This document shows positions 10,252 through 20,373 of a stretch of DNA of 64,000 nucleotides, piece after piece. The DNA is from Bacteroidota bacterium. GTDB taxonomy: Bacteria > Bacteroidota > Bacteroidia > AKYH767-A > OLB10. How positions within the stretch are numbered: position 1 is the stretch's first letter; the number at the start of each line of letters is the position of its first letter. The translations under genes and the position numbers were made by a program. Under the pieces are notes generated by a model, which saw only the letters and a list, made by a program, of their open reading frames with translations, had not been told where the DNA came from and ran no database searches. The stretch is taken from NCBI GenBank assembly GCA_016699635.1, contig CP064983.1, forward strand, positions 310,001 through 374,000. Direction: 5' to 3'.

Positions 10252-10402
10252 TTAATTTGATTCTTTAGTAAGTGCTTTAATCTCTTCGTACATTTTATGT
10301 TTTTACATCAACAGCAGGTATTGGACGTGATTCAAAAACCTGTGCCGAAGAAACTGATACTGCACATGAAAAGACTACTACTAACTTCTTTAAATGATTC
10401 AT
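10252..10402 (-). pseudogene. Remnant of a TlpA-type exported thioredoxin (internal deletion)
   Basis: On the minus strand, ATG at 10402 opens a 35-residue frame MNHLKKLVVVF...AQVFESRPIP...DVKT that ends at TAA. It has a good signal peptide followed by a mature N-terminus resembling Bacteroidota TlpA-family proteins. A few bases later, in another frame, MYEEIKALTKESN ends at 10252 and resembles the C-terminal helix of the same family. The roughly 110 residues between them, including WCxPC, are absent. The gene is therefore a remnant or an assembly deletion. It lies between the DUF6029-like gene and a T9SS gene on the same strand. Family assignment rests on short segments. Confidence 0.45.
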
Positions 10403-10422
10403 TTATTTATTAAAATTGAATT

Positions 10423-11124
10423 TTATCTGTTTACTACTAACTTTTGTACAGCTGAACTTTTTCCTTCTACATTAAGCGAAATAAAATAAACACCAGATGG
10501 CAAATCGGCTGTTGAAAGTACAATATTTCCTGTTGAGCTATTTACATTAAAATTCTTAACTGTTTTTCCCAACATATTTATTACTTTAACTTCAGCCTTG
10601 CTACCTGATTTAATATTATAATTAAATGCAGTTATCGAACGTGCAGGGTTAGGAGATGGCGCACTTATGCTATTTGTTTTATTTACTTCTTTTACGCCAA
10701 CCGGTGTAATATGATAGTTAATGGCAAACTGAACTGAATCAAGTGGATTGTTTCCATCAAATACAGTATAGGCTACAGTAGTAGTACCAACATAACCATG
10801 TCCAAGATAATCACCTCTGAATGATCCTTCTGTTGCACCTGCATTAATAGTAGCAGGTATTGCAGATGACATCACACCTACTCCGTAACATAAAATACCC
10901 CAACAAAAGTTATGCTCTGTTCCGGGAACCTTGTAAACATCATAGGCATTCAGGCTGGCATCTATTGTATTCTGACTGTTATTAATTACATATACATAAG
11001 AATGTAATAAACTGTCTTCAACAGAGCCATAAACATCTGCAGATAATCCTGTATAGCTAAAACTTTGAGCTTTAACCAAACTTGCTGATGTAATTAAAAT
11101 TAGTGCTAGTACAATTTTCTTCAT
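10423..11124 (-). CDS. Secreted protein with T9SS type A sorting domain
   Basis: This 233-residue protein has a signal peptide (MKKIVLALILITSASLVKAQ) and an N-terminal beta-rich domain of about 130 residues that I do not recognise. The C-terminus is a type IX secretion sorting domain: SAPSPNPA start, then VKVINMLGKTVKNF, then LPSGVYFISLNVEGKSS, then QKLVVNR. It should cross the outer membrane through the T9SS and be released or surface-anchored. A GC-rich hairpin (11140-11170) separates it from the upstream gene, so it may be transcribed separately or by read-through. Confidence 0.8.
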   Translation of the reverse strand: MKKIVLALILITSASLVKAQSFSYTGLSADVYGSVEDSLLHSYVYVINNSQNTIDASLNAYDVYKVPGTEHNFCWGILCYGVGVMSSAIPATINAGATEGSFRGDYLGHGYVGTTTVAYTVFDGNNPLDSVQFAINYHITPVGVKEVNKTNSISAPSPNPARSITAFNYNIKSGSKAEVKVINMLGKTVKNFNVNSSTGNIVLSTADLPSGVYFISLNVEGKSSAVQKLVVNR

Positions 11125-11139
11125 GATATTTTTTTTAAA

Positions 11140-11170
11140 GCTGCCCCGTTATCTTAGATACCGGGACAGC
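11140..11170 (-). terminator. Strong hairpin between two T9SS genes, possible terminator or attenuator
   Basis: GCTGCCCCGTTATCT and AGATACCGGGACAGC form an inverted repeat of about 15 bp, with one mismatch and one G-U pair on the minus transcript. It sits between the stop at 11182 and the start at 11124. The GC content stands out against its surroundings. Only three U follow the stem on the minus strand, so it is not a textbook intrinsic terminator. It could instead be a processing or stability element. Confidence 0.5.
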
Positions 11171-11181
11171 AATTGATTTAA

Positions 11182-13066
11182 TTATTTAATTGTTATTTTT
11201 TGATAAGAAACTGAATCGCCTGAACGTACTTCAAGTGTATAAATTCCTGCAGCAAAATCAGAAGTTTTTACAGTTTCATTTACTACAGAAACAGTGCCGA
11301 GATTCTTCTGGAACAACTTTCTTCCTGAAATATCAGTTAAGGAAATTGTCATTGGAAGTGATTTCTCCATTGTTGCTTTGATATTCAATACATCACTTGC
11401 AGGATTTGGGAACACTTCAAGAGTAGTTACACCTTCTATCTGATGAACAGCTGTTACACCTGTTAAATTAATATCATCAACATAAAGGTTGTTACCATAA
11501 GCATTAGTTGCTTTGAAACTTAAAAGTAAAGATGGTTGACCTACATAATTAGCTAATGAAACCGTTTTAGATTCCCATTGAGATGCTGAAGTTGGTGTAA
11601 ATGCTGTGGTTTGTGCTGGTGAAGTTGATAATGCTGCACCTGCTTCATTAAATAGAGATGTCCAAGTTACTCCACAATCAGTTGATGCAAGTACCTGAAG
11701 ACGATCGTTCTCCGTTGAATATTGACAATATGCTACACTGAAAGTCAACTGAGGATTCACAGCATTAGTCATATCAATTGGTGTATAAGGGTAAAGATAG
11801 TCAGATTGACCAGCTGCAGCATAAGTATAAAAGTTCATTTTTGCAGAACCACCTCTTTAAGCTACCGGCAGCACTTCTAACCCATGTAGTTGCATTGTCA
11901 GGGTTATTTAGAATCCAATTTACAGGAGGAAATGTTGTAGCAAGAAAATCCTGACTGAGTGATGTTACCGGTGCTGTTGTTTGTGCAACCGATGTTTTAT
12001 AATCAAGATTTATATTATGGAAAGCAGCATTACCATTAACGCTGATTAATTTAGCTGAAAAATTCTGTAATCCAGCACCTGGCAAAGTTAAATTAGGTAA
12101 AGTTAATACTACAGATGTATTTGATCCCAAATTGCCACTCCAATTATAAGTTTGCATTGTTTGTCCAACTATACCGTATTCAATGTCCGCAGAAGTAAGG
12201 TCACCGCCTCCTCCCTAATTTTTGAATGTGACACTGGGGGCAATTGAACTGGTACAAGTAAATACTGATGTAAGATTTGTAATAGCCGCCAAAGGCACTA
12301 CTGCTGCAGCACTACTTCTTCCGCCTTGCATAATTTCTTTAGTGGCGTCATTCTGAACAAAAGCTACAGCACGAAGCATTGGCCAATATGGCATAAACAC
12401 TGTAGGTATATTAGTGGGTACATTTATTGTCCATTGTTCATCCAAAACAACTGAATCACCAACAGCCCAAGTTGCCGGCAATATTGTTCCTGTGCCATTA
12501 GGCAACATTTTACGCATTACATCAGAATAATGAGATTCACCATTTGGCGAAGTATAACCATATAAGTCCTTTTCAGTAATGGCAATACGTGCTTTTAAAC
12601 TTGTTAATCCTGTCACAGCCTGTGTGGCACGAATTACGGTATGAGTATAAATAATATCGTGAGTAGGTGAAAAACTATGTGTAACATCAACTGTAAAAGG
12701 TGAAGTTGTTGCTACACGTGAGTTTAATGTTGCAACAGGAAATGAACCTGCATTACCATCCCATACATTGCCATCTAAAAATGCATGTGGTGAGTAGTTA
12801 TTTGCATAAAACGATGTTCTGTTTGCTACATCAATAGTATTATACGAATAATAATTAAATCCGTTAGATGGAATATTATTCTGATACTTAATCGGAATAG
12901 TAAATGCATTAGCATTCAATTTGGTGTTGAAACCGGGATTATTAGCTGCACAAGGCCCACAAGTTTCACCTGTGAATTCTTCAACAACTACATATCTCTG
13001 TGACTGGGCATTTGCTATACCCACTACTAAGCACGCTGCCGTTAAAATAGTAAAGATTTTTTTCAT
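11182..13066 (-). CDS. Omp28-type secreted protein with T9SS sorting domain (in-frame stop and frameshift)
   Basis: The signal peptide is MKKIFTILTAACLVVGIANAQ, followed by a thioredoxin-like Omp28 region with VVVEEFTGETCGPCAANNPG (CGPC). An in-frame TAG at 12215-12217 interrupts the frame right before GGGDLTSADIEYGIVGQ, and the same frame then continues to about 11865. There a one-base loss shifts it; the other frame goes on as RGGSAKMNFYTYAAAG..., a choice-of-anchor/MAM-like domain, and ends with a T9SS type A sorting domain (VFPNPASDVLNI ... YQKITIK). The reconstructed protein is about 627 residues. It is probably a secreted redox-type surface protein. I cannot tell whether the TAG is a substitution, compound indels or real. 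Confidence 0.7.
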
Positions 13067-13196
13067 TATTATAAATATTTGATTTTAAAATTCTTGGATA
13101 AAAGTACACACTTTTCAGAATACCAATGTCTAAGAAATGCCATTTTTAATAAACTGGTAAAATCAGAGCGCAAGTGAGTGTTTAAAGCTATGGTTA

Positions 13197-14167
13197 TTAC
13201 AGCGCATCATGGCAAATTGGTGTCACCTGCCATTGGTCTTTACTACAAAGTTGTGATTCAGGCTTTTGGTCGGTCAAAATCATAAATGGAATATTAGTTG
13301 TGAGCGGGCCTTTTTTAAATGGATTTCTTAAAAAACCTGCCTTTTTAAGCCATTTTCCCTCTTCCGACTTCGGAATTGCAATTGTTATGATTCCCTTCAG
13401 CTTGCTTTTAATACAAATTTGTGATAATCTCCTGATTAAAGTTTTCTGCACCTTAACAGATATACTACAATAATCAAGTAAAAACAACTTCCCTTCATCT
13501 TCATAACAAATAACATAACCCACAGGATTTTGTCCTTGATAACAAATAAAACACCGATAATTAAATCGTGGATTAGCCAATCTCCATTTTAAAAACTCTT
13601 TGCTGTAATGTTGTTTTATATTTTTTTAAAGCCGAAATTCTTTTGAATATCAAGAATCACATGAATATCTGTTTTCTCAACTATATTAAAATTTCTATCT
13701 TCTGTGGTAAAATTATTAATCCATTTGCAATGCAATGCATGAATAAAAAAGTATTTCACATCTGCAATATGACACCATCCCATCTTCACCAATCCCGGAG
13801 TTGATTTGTCGCCTCCAAAACCAATTACTGCTAACTGATGATGCTCCCTAACATAGTTATAACATAAGGTTGCCAATTTCTCAAACAGCCCCTTTCTTCT
13901 TTGTGTTGAGTGAGTCATAGTATCTCCGGATTGAAATATTATTACTTCACTATTATTTATCTGATACCGTTCCGGAATGACACCGTAGAAACCGACCAAT
14001 TTATTTTCAAAGAATGCACCAAAACCAATAAAATTTCCTGCCGGATTATCTAAATACTTCCATTTAAAATAAGCTTTGTCAACCTTCATACTGAAGCAGT
14101 TCTCCATCAGTCCGGGCAACAACCCTATTTCATCTTTCAGAAGCTGCCTAAGTTGAACTTCACTCAT
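13197..14167 (-). CDS. GNAT-like N-acetyltransferase of a polysaccharide locus (one frameshift)
   Basis: The first frame (13616-14167) has a GNAT core with GFYGVIPERY, the acyl-CoA-binding part THSTQRRKGLFEKLA and VIGFGGDKSTPGLVKMGW. It stops in a run of seven A (about 13622-13628). An eighth A joins it to the second frame, giving FGFKKNIKQHYSKEFLKWR and then a second acetyltransferase-like half down to 13197. The total of about 323 residues suits a two-lobed GNAT/FemAB-like enzyme. The start overlaps the stop of the deacetylase gene (14164-14167). It probably acetylates a sugar or lipid in surface polysaccharide synthesis; this is inferred from context. Confidence 0.7.
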
Positions 14168-15164
14168 TTTATAAAGCCCTTTTCGTAAAGTTTAATTCTG
14201 ACATTCATATAACTATTCGGCTCTTGAATCATGTTTAATCTGTTGTAAAATCTAATTTTATCTGTAGAAGTTCCTGCATTACTTCCCGATCCAGCCAAAC
14301 AGAGTACTGTTTTATAACCAGCTTCAGATATTTTCTGATTAGCCTCGCCATTTGATAAACCATTTGGCAAAGCTATAACAGGACATTCGCATTTAAGCAT
14401 TTCTTCAATTCTTTTTTGGAATAATTTAATTCATGCTCAAACGTTACATCATTCTTAACAGCCGAAAGACTAACATGAGATGCAGTATGAGAACCGATTT
14501 CAACATTATTTGTAGCTATAAACTTAATATCATCCCAGTTCATCATCTTTATCGGGTAATCAGTTTCTGTAATATTCAGATACTGCTCTAAAACTGCAAT
14601 ACATTCAGACCGATCTATTACATCAAGTTTAAACAGATAAAATAAAGTTTTATAATAATGAGCGAACCAATTTTTGCAAGGTTGTTTAATATCGAGTACA
14701 AAGTTTTTGTCTAATGCAATGTTTATTGAAAAGCGGCTGCTATTTCGCAACAAGTTAAACAGATGATTCAGTTTCTGTGTCCAGATATAACTTTTACCAT
14801 CGGCACAATCTATCACAATGTTGTGATTGCTTGGCGCCTCATAATAATGTAACACTGGTATTGCTTCTTCTATAAAATCTTTGTAGCCATCATCGAAGCT
14901 TAAAACCAACGGTGGCTTGGTGCTTCTGAAAGATTTATTTTCTATCTGACTAATTGGGATAATTTGATATTCCTTAACTAAAGACTCCAGCATCAAACGA
15001 AAGGTTTCAGGATAAATAGGCTGCCAGAAATAATCGTATTGTGATGAAATTCGATGGAAACAAAGTATTGTCACACCATTTGGTGAAGCGGGAATTAACT
15101 TCAGCAAATTTTGAAGTTGAAGCTTTACAGCAGTTTTAAAGATGATTTGTGTTGAAAAAGACAT
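14164..15164 (-). CDS. Polysaccharide deacetylase family protein (one frameshift)
   Basis: A NodB-type carbohydrate esterase fold is shown by ILCFHRIS, the metal/catalytic motif SFDDGYKDF (Asp91-Asp92) and EIGSHTASH (HxxxH). The first frame ends at 14373. Adding one A to the A6 run near 14432 (SKKRIEEMLKCECPVIALPNG) continues it into the second frame, which includes CPVIALPNGLSNGEANQ and ends at 14164. About 333 residues. It probably removes acetyl groups from a cell-surface polysaccharide or its lipid-linked precursor. It is translationally coupled to the downstream acetyltransferase gene. Confidence 0.8.
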
Positions 15165-15197
15165 AACCCTTGTCGGGCTAAGGTATAAAAAAGAGAT

Positions 15198-15722
15198 TTA
15201 CAACAAACTATCTACCTCACTCTTGAGTGATAAAATTGCCGCCCCTGCAAAATTGTTGCCTGCTGATGAACGTTGCAAAATACTTTGACTCAGCACAATT
15301 GCCTTTTCGGTCTTGTCCAAAGAATCTGCGGCAAGATTTACTGTTGCAATTATGTCATCTTTTGCTTTTGTGATTAATGACCAGCTTTGTACAGAAACAT
15401 ACACTTGCTGACTAACATTATGTTCGTACTCCTGACGAATGGCAGCAAGTAAATCAACCTGAAGGTCTCGCACATTCATGCCGGGTTGTAAAATCCTGAA
15501 TAAGATATTCTCCGGTTGTATGCGTTCCAGAAATACAACCATTCTTTCTACTGCCTGAAGTTTTAATGGCAGCATATCTTTTTGTATCAGTCGTCTTGCG
15601 TCAAGAAGTTTAAGTCTGTAATCGCGTTCCAACATATTTTTTATGAGCATATACATGCCACCGGCAACGATAAAAGTTGGCGCAATGATGAGGAGTGCTG
15701 TTGTTAAATTATCAAAGTTCAT
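15198..15722 (-). CDS. Conserved membrane-anchored protein, DUF7935-like
   Basis: This 174-residue protein starts with one membrane helix (LTTALLIIAPTFIVAGGMYMLI, residues about 6-27), then a long helical region with MLPLKLQAVERMVVFLERI and QEYEHNVSQQVYVS. It resembles a Bacteroidota-only family that I recall as DUF7935, with no known function. The N-terminus is probably periplasmic or very short and the helical domain cytoplasmic. It is separated by one base from the Wzi-like gene upstream, so it is likely co-transcribed with it. Confidence 0.6.
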   Translation of the reverse strand: MNFDNLTTALLIIAPTFIVAGGMYMLIKNMLERDYRLKLLDARRLIQKDMLPLKLQAVERMVVFLERIQPENILFRILQPGMNVRDLQVDLLAAIRQEYEHNVSQQVYVSVQSWSLITKAKDDIIATVNLAADSLDKTEKAIVLSQSILQRSSAGNNFAGAAILSLKSEVDSLL

Positions 15723-15723
15723 T

Positions 15724-17147
15724 TTAGAATCCTATATTAAATCCACCGAAAAGTGTTGTTGTTTTACCATTTTTTCCATAATAAAATGGTGCAGTATAAA
15801 CGTTAGCCATAGCACCTTTATTATCATCAATTTTAACACCTGCAGATAAAAAAATGTCATTAAATAATTCGTATTTTATATTCAAATCAAGTGATGTAAA
15901 CTCATATTCTTTTGTTTTTAAAAATGGCAGACCCAAACCAGATTTATCTTTGCCTGTATAGGGATAAATAGGCCCAACGGCTGCTGAGGTGTATCCTGCT
16001 GAAATATATAAACCTGAAATTGGCGCGCAACGCGCACCAAGATAAATTTCCTGAGCATTGTCGCGAAGATAATGTCCCATATTAAATCTATTAGATTCGT
16101 AGGTGGTGGTATTCACAAAGTGTCTGTATGTAACCGGATTTGTTCTTGTATATTCTGCAATAAAAGTAGCTGAAGTATAAAACGGTAACATTACAGCAGC
16201 GCCTGCTTTAAGACTGTAAAAGTTTGAATGCTCATTTTTATCCATCATTCGCCCAAATGCAATTTCATCAACAAATAGTGAAATATAAAGATGCGTATAT
16301 TTAATATTGTGTGAACTGATGTTAAAAAACAATTGAGAGTTTTGACCTGAATAGTTACTACCCTGCCCTGTTTTACTATGATCAAGCGATTTAAAAAACA
16401 TAAACGGAATAAACATGGCAACTTCCAGTTGATCGCTATAAACAATAGAATTACCAAAACTGAAATCGAATTGTTTAAAAGGCTTTACGGTGAACATGTT
16501 GGCAGCAAAATATTTTGAAAAATATACTTGTCTGTGGTTAGGCGGATTGCCTGAGAAATAAGCTGCAGAATCATCCTTAATTTCAGAATAAAGCCATCCG
16601 TGAAAATAGTTGAACTCAAACCACTTTTTGGATTAAGCTTAAGTTCTAATCGAGCAAAAGATGGCGCCTTTGTTGAAATAATGTTTGCACCATGATTATT
16701 ACTGCCCCATTCAAAATTATCTTTTACTATTCCAACATGACCCCACTTCCAAGCATAGGCAATGCCACCACGGGTTTCATCAAAGCTTCCTCCACGTTTA
16801 GGCGAGCCAACAGCACCTTTATATTTATAATTATATCCAGGCAAGTCGTTCAGATATTTATCATCTGCAACTGCTCTACTGTCAGTATAATCGCGATAGC
16901 TTCCAAAAATACTTAGCCCTTTTCCTAAAGTTGCCCAGAATTCTCCCGTTTGTAATGCCTCGGCAATTTGTTTTCTGGAATATGGTTTTATTGCATCGTT
17001 AAGTGTGATGATATGAAGATTAGCTAAGTCATCCATAAAATCATAAAGTGGTTTATTGAATACTGACTGAGGTACATACTGCGCAGATATATTCAATTGA
17101 AATGCAAAAGACAAAATCAAAATAAAAACCAAACGGCTTGCTTTCAT
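15724..17147 (-). CDS. Wzi-like capsule assembly outer-membrane protein (one frameshift)
   Basis: The signal peptide is MKASRLVFILILSFAFQLNISAQ. A barrel-type protein follows, with GGIAYAWKWGHVGIVKDNFEWG and FARLELKLNPK, patterns I associate with the capsule assembly Wzi family. The first frame derails in CCAAAAAGTGG near 16630. One extra A gives NPKKWFEFNYFHGWLYSEIKDD..., and this frame runs through FAANMFTVKPFKQFDFSFGN to 15724, ending in Phe. About 475 residues. Expected role: anchoring exported polysaccharide at the outer membrane. The deacetylase, acetyltransferase and sugar transferase neighbours fit this. Confidence 0.65.
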
Positions 17148-17206
17148 AAAATTTTAAATTATGATTGCGCAAAGATGAAAAAAATAATTTAAGGAATACT
17201 TGTCCG

Positions 17207-18319
17207 CTATTTGCTTCTGGCACGCTTGAAAAGAATGGTGTAAAACACCATTAAGAAATAACGTACATCTGTCAGGAATGGGCTTTTCTGATAGGCTTTT
17301 AAATAGCGCATTTCTGAATCCATAATTTCTTCCATTGTTTTAGGTAGGTCAACATAGTATGGAGGAATTAGTCCGGGTTTGAACTTTTTACGCATGTCCT
17401 GAAGTTCCTTTGAATACAGACTTAAATAATGTCTGCTCAACGGGCGAACACCAACAATCTTTAAATCGCCTTTAAGTACATTCAAAATCATTGGCAACTC
17501 ATCAATCCAATATTTTCGAAGCATGCGACCAACACGGCTTACCCTGAAATCGTCTTTAAACTTACCGCCTTCTTCGAGGTTGTTTTTTTCATAAACATAT
17601 TCCTGCAAATATTCTGCATAGGCATGCATTGTCCTGAATTTGTAAACACTGATAATTTTTCCACCTTTACCAACGCGTTTCATCGGATAAATGACACCAT
17701 AACTTGGGTCTTCATCATAAGCAGGATCCCTGAACTTTTCTGAAACAATATAAAGTCTATTACCTATATAACGCTCTTCTATAACTTTAAATCCGCATGA
17801 ATAAAGTCTTCCCAACATTTCAGTCTTAGACAACACGCGATTATGCCCTTTTGTGATTGCATAATAAATTTGCTGTGTTACCGGTAGCTTTGGAAATACC
17901 CGTTTAAAAACAAAGTCAAAGAAATAATAAACTTTGTTTAGATATGGTGGATATTTTTCCATCAGACGTTGTTTGCGCAGGTCGTTTGTTTCGACCTTAC
18001 TGACAAAAATCCCACCTTTAGGTAATTTGGTATTGATTGCCTCGAATTGTTTATTTATGAATTGAAAATTATTTACTCTTTTAAAGTGAATAACTGCATG
18101 GTATGTTTCATCAGCCAATTGATTTGCATCATCGTGATTGTTAGCTGCAAAAGTGAAGCAATCACTACGTGATGTGTCAACGTATTTTTCAATTAAATTA
18201 AAGACAAACCTTTCATTACGGACATCATTTTTGGCCTTAGTAGCCAACACTGCATCCAGTTCAGCAAACTCCTCTAACTGCAAAAGTTTTGCCTCTGTGT
18301 TATCGGTTTTAAAAATCAA
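17207..18319 (-). CDS. Bacterial sugar transferase with degenerate methyltransferase-like N-terminal half
   Basis: The C-terminal part (about residues 200-370) is a polyprenyl-phosphate sugar-phosphotransferase domain: IISVYKFRTMH, FRVSRVGRMLRKYWIDELPMILNVLKGDLKIVGVRPL and KFKPGLIPPYY. These enzymes start glycan synthesis by moving a sugar-phosphate to undecaprenyl phosphate at the inner membrane. The usual membrane helix before the domain is missing. Instead, residues 1-200 resemble the second half of a methyltransferase fold (LPKGGIFVSKVE ... LYSCGFKVIEERYIGNRLYIV). The start is TTG at 18319, directly after an in-frame TAA; I recall family members with the same N-terminus, so it is probably complete. 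Confidence 0.8.
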   Translation of the reverse strand: MIFKTDNTEAKLLQLEEFAELDAVLATKAKNDVRNERFVFNLIEKYVDTSRSDCFTFAANNHDDANQLADETYHAVIHFKRVNNFQFINKQFEAINTKLPKGGIFVSKVETNDLRKQRLMEKYPPYLNKVYYFFDFVFKRVFPKLPVTQQIYYAITKGHNRVLSKTEMLGRLYSCGFKVIEERYIGNRLYIVSEKFRDPAYDEDPSYGVIYPMKRVGKGGKIISVYKFRTMHAYAEYLQEYVYEKNNLEEGGKFKDDFRVSRVGRMLRKYWIDELPMILNVLKGDLKIVGVRPLSRHYLSLYSKELQDMRKKFKPGLIPPYYVDLPKTMEEIMDSEMRYLKAYQKSPFLTDVRYFLMVFYTILFKRARSK

Positions 18320-18458
18320 TACTTAAAAAAAGTTGAAAAATGTTTAAAATAATTCGATTTTGGTTTGCTAAGATAAGCACGAATTTCGAATTGTGCAAGT
18401 GTATGCTTCAAATCGTTTTAAACAAAATTCAATCAACTATTTAAGGCTTTTTAAGATG

Positions 18459-19490
18459 TTATTGAGTTAAAAGTTTGATCATAAATTGGTTTAAATCAAT
18501 ACATTGATTAAGCATCATTGAACGTTTTTCCTGCCATTGCAGTTTTAAATTCTGTTGATTTAATAAAGTTTCAACGTGAACAAGCATGGCATCTGCATCG
18601 CTAGTTTTAAAGCCAAACGTTAAAGCAAACTCTTTTTCAAGTTCTTCAAGGTAACTAATCTGACCAACAAAGTCATTAAACCTTATGGCAGGTGTTCCTA
18701 AAACAGCAGCTTCAGCGGCCATAGTCTGACTGTCGCCAATATACATCTGAGCAAAGTAAAGCGCATCATGAATATGCAACGGGTTTATTGCAATACGATA
18801 TTGCTCAAACTGAGATTCTAACTCTCGCTCTGAAGTGATATAAACCCTGCCATGCTTAGAAAGCATATTTATTAATTTCTCTGCAATTAGAGTATTTATA
18901 CCCTTACGGCCTTCGTCATGATGTGCTGTTAGTTTTGCAAAACGAAGTATAAAAAAAGGTTCATCCCCTAAATTTTTTATGTTTTCTTTTTTGGGCGAGA
19001 AATTGGACGGATGCAGATATGCCAATTCATGATATCCTTTATAGCCGATTTTTTTATGTTCCCACTTACCTACACTGCAACAATAAGGTGCAAGAATATT
19101 TGTTGCCCAGGGATAAGCTAATTTTGCAAACCATGGAACAACTTCTGCATCGTCTTCATTAACTACAATACTTCTGATGCCGAGTAATTTTCCAACATGT
19201 GCAATTTCAGCCGAAGTACCAATCATTATCTGTGGCTTAAATCGAAGACAAATTTTTAAAAACTGAAAATCGCGTTTAAGTAATTTTAATGCAATGGAAA
19301 ATTTATCATCCCTTCTGCCTTCAGGATTGATGTTTATGTATTGCATACCTGCATGTCTCAACAAATCTTCAAGAATATCTTTTTTCTTGATGAGAATCAT
19401 TGCTTCATGACCTGATTGCTGTAATGCAATAATGGTATTTTTAAACAAATGAAAATGGGCCGGATGACCCATATAAAACAAGTAACGCAT
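18459..19490 (-). CDS. DUF354 family protein, glycosyltransferase/epimerase-like fold
   Basis: The 343-residue protein begins MRYLFYMGHPAHFHLFKN, the signature of DUF354 proteins, which share the GT-B fold of UDP-GlcNAc 2-epimerases and glycosyltransferases. Other supporting motifs are PQIMIGTSAEIAHVGKLLGI, VVNEDDAEVVPWFAKLAYP and MYIGDSQTMAAEAAVLGTPAIR, the last resembling the nucleotide-sugar-binding GDSxTxxxEAAxxGxP motif. Cytoplasmic, probably polysaccharide synthesis. The start lies 8 bases past the dapA stop, so it belongs to the ligA-DUF6913-dapA transcript. Confidence 0.8.
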   Translation of the reverse strand: MRYLFYMGHPAHFHLFKNTIIALQQSGHEAMILIKKKDILEDLLRHAGMQYININPEGRRDDKFSIALKLLKRDFQFLKICLRFKPQIMIGTSAEIAHVGKLLGIRSIVVNEDDAEVVPWFAKLAYPWATNILAPYCCSVGKWEHKKIGYKGYHELAYLHPSNFSPKKENIKNLGDEPFFILRFAKLTAHHDEGRKGINTLIAEKLINMLSKHGRVYITSERELESQFEQYRIAINPLHIHDALYFAQMYIGDSQTMAAEAAVLGTPAIRFNDFVGQISYLEELEKEFALTFGFKTSDADAMLVHVETLLNQQNLKLQWQEKRSMMLNQCIDLNQFMIKLLTQ

Positions 19491-19498
19491 TATCTAAA

Positions 19499-20373
19499 TC
19501 AGATGCCTTTAATAACTGTATTAATTTTTTGAGCCAATGATTTGCTGATTGATGCAACCGGAAGCCTGAAATAATTCTGACAGATATCTAACTGCGACAA
19601 AACATATTTAATTCCTGAAGGGCTACCTTCGGCAAACAATAATGGTATTAAGTCAAGAAGTTGGTAATGCAGTTTTCTGGATTCAGTAATTTTACCTTGT
19701 AGCGCAAGTCGTACCATTGTACTGAACTGCTTTGGAAAGGCGTTTGCAATAACAGAAATTACACCATCGGCACCTGCAGCTATTAACGGCATTGTAATAG
19801 CATCATCACCGGAAATAACTAAAAATCCTTTGTTTCTATGCTGAATGAGATACATTATCTGCTCCATATTACCTGAAGCTTCTTTTATACCAATTATGTT
19901 TTTACAACTTGCAGCAATTTCAAGCGTTGTTTGTGGCAATAGATTACTTCCTGTTCTACCCGGTACATTATAAAGAATAATAGGCAACTGAGATACACCT
20001 GATAGCGTTTTGTAATGCTGCACTATGCCTGACTGATTTGGCTTATTATAATAAGGAGAAACCGAAAGAATGGCATCTGCCATACGGGCATCTATTTGTT
20101 CTAATTCACGTGCAGTTTCAAGTGTGTTGTTTCCCCTACTCCGAAAACAATATGTGTTCTTTTATTATTAACCTCACTAATAAATTTTAAAATATCTTTC
20201 TTTTCTTCTTTTGAAAGCGTCACTGACTCACCTGTAGTACCCATTACAACTAAATACTCAACACCACCTTTAATAACATGATTGACTACCTTGCGAAGCG
20301 CATTAAAATCTGTTTTGCCATTTTTTAAAAAAGGAGTCACTAATGCAACACCTGTACCTGTGAATTTATTCAT
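19499..20373 (-). CDS. dapA: 4-hydroxy-tetrahydrodipicolinate synthase (one frameshift)
   Basis: DapA condenses pyruvate with aspartate semialdehyde in the lysine/diaminopimelate pathway. The first frame (20101-20373) has TGVALVTPF and VMGTTGES. It breaks in GGGG near 20141; a fifth G gives the family motif GVGGNNTLETA and leads into the second frame, with YYNKPNQSGI, catalytic Tyr in LYNVPGRTG, Schiff-base Lys in IGIKEASGN and GDDAITMPLIAAGADGVISV. About 291 residues, normal length. The start overlaps the stop of the DUF6913-like gene by four bases. As an essential gene it is a strong sign that the frameshift is a sequence error. Confidence 0.93.

Noticed and set aside
11140..11170. Riboswitch
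   Set aside because: A single stem without conserved riboswitch elements, placed after a stop codon; a terminator-like role is simpler.
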